A stretch of 64,000 bases of DNA. Source: Talinum fruticosum. Its lineage: Eukaryota; Streptophyta; Magnoliopsida; Caryophyllales; Talinaceae. The DNA lies in contig JAITYX010000008.1 of assembly GCA_021018815.1 (NCBI GenBank), positions 2,106,001-2,170,000 on the forward strand. Direction: 5' to 3'. Positions 63,265-64,000 of the stretch are shown here, piece after piece. How positions within the stretch are numbered: position 1 is the first letter of the stretch; every line of letters begins with the position of its first letter. A model generated the notes under the pieces. The model did not search any database and was not told the DNA's origin. It saw only the letters and a program-made list of their open reading frames with translations. The position numbers and the translations under genes are program-made.

Positions 63265-64000
63265 GTATAGAAAAAAATCAAAATAATTAGATATGAAATG
63301 ATGACGATGAAATATTAAAATAATTAGAAAAATGAGGTAGCTAGCTGTACTTATACTTGGGCAGCTTATTTATGCATCGCACTTTCTCGTAGATATACCC
63401 GTCACAATCTTGGTCGTTGGATCTTATTTGTCATCAAGATCGGATCAGATGTGCTCATGCAACCAATCAGACTGAGGATGCCATCACCATACCATGTGTT
63501 TACATGCAATTCACTATTTTTTTATTTTTTTTTGCTTAATCTATTTTACATATTGACAAACCTACATAACAATAAATATTCCTTATAGTTATTTTATTAC
63601 ACTCATCGGATTAAATAAAACTACGCGGTAACTGTACAGAAGAAAATTAGCATAATTAATTGATGAATCTAATATATTAACTAACTTAAAGAGATGAATG
63701 TAAAAGCCAGTTTAGGCGGACGTAATTCACGGTTTACGTGTTCTTTTATATGCTTTCAGTGTAGATTCTTTTTTTTTTTTTTCCTTTTATATAGGGTTTT
63801 CGGAAACATTGTATTTGTGTGTGTGTGTGTTTTTTTTCCGTGTGTCCATATAATTTGATTTGATAAATTAAAGGATAATTTTTTTAGAGGTTCAAGAAAT
63901 GGTTTTGATTATGGATTATTCCATTTTACGAACCTGCTTTGGAAAACTATCGCATAGGAGAGAAAAGGCAATCTGTTTTTTGGAAGAATCATTTTTTATT
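63265..64000. other. Intergenic DNA at the window edge
   Basis: No gene is supported. A (TG)n run lies at 63815-63828 and poly(T) at 63771-63782. A GC-richer patch at 63340-63500 is unassigned. Confidence 0.5.

Noticed and set aside
1..64000. CRISPR arrays, bacterial operons, prophage or rRNA genes
   Set aside because: The window is clearly plant nuclear DNA with spliced genes; no spaced palindromic arrays or bacterial gene organisation are seen.

Overview
The window looks like nuclear DNA of a dicot plant. It is AT-rich and gene-poor, with spliced genes, many microsatellites and several classes of plant transposon. The species cannot be fixed from the sequence alone; an asterid seems likely from the style of the proteins, but this is a guess.

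Three genes are well supported, all on the minus strand. An HD-Zip I transcription factor of the ATHB13/ATHB23 type has three exons and encodes 303 aa (12257-14014). A non-DNA-binding HLH protein of the PRE/KIDARI family has two exons and encodes 94 aa (27744-28670). A secretory-pathway cyclophilin of the CYP23 type has eight exons and encodes 224 aa (40940-45569). From memory of the Arabidopsis map, CYP23 (At1g26940), KIDARI/PRE6 (At1g26945) and ATHB23 (At1g26960) lie together in this order, so the window appears to be a conserved microsyntenic block stretched by intergenic DNA. The three genes do not form one pathway. The HD-Zip and HLH proteins are growth and light/hormone-response regulators, and the cyclophilin is a predicted protein-folding factor.

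Layout: 1-5781 holds related Helitron-like elements, one split by a 2.6 kb solo LTR with a clean 5-bp target duplication. 5782-12250 is AT-rich intergenic DNA. 12257-14310 is the HD-Zip gene and its promoter. 14311-27740 is noncoding DNA with MITEs, GA tracts, a Harbinger-like element and a possible spliced transcript at 20731-23400. 27744-29000 is the PRE gene and promoter. 29000-40900 is intergenic, with several coding-like but unassigned pieces at 35.6-38 kb. 40940-45650 is CYP23. 45847-47918 is a 5'-truncated, decayed LINE flanked by a 16-bp direct repeat, whose poly(A) end lies about 280 bp upstream of the CYP23 start codon. 47935-64000 has no confident gene; it contains an element with inverted tandem-repeat ends, a fold-back MITE, microsatellites, a possible truncated gene 5' end at 56.96 kb and a further Helitron-like copy at 61.6-63.3 kb.

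No novel biochemical system was found. The most interesting points are the gene-like ORF inside one Helitron copy, the LINE landing beside CYP23, altered active-site positions in CYP23, and the unexplained coding-like segments at 20.7-23.4 and 36-37.6 kb.
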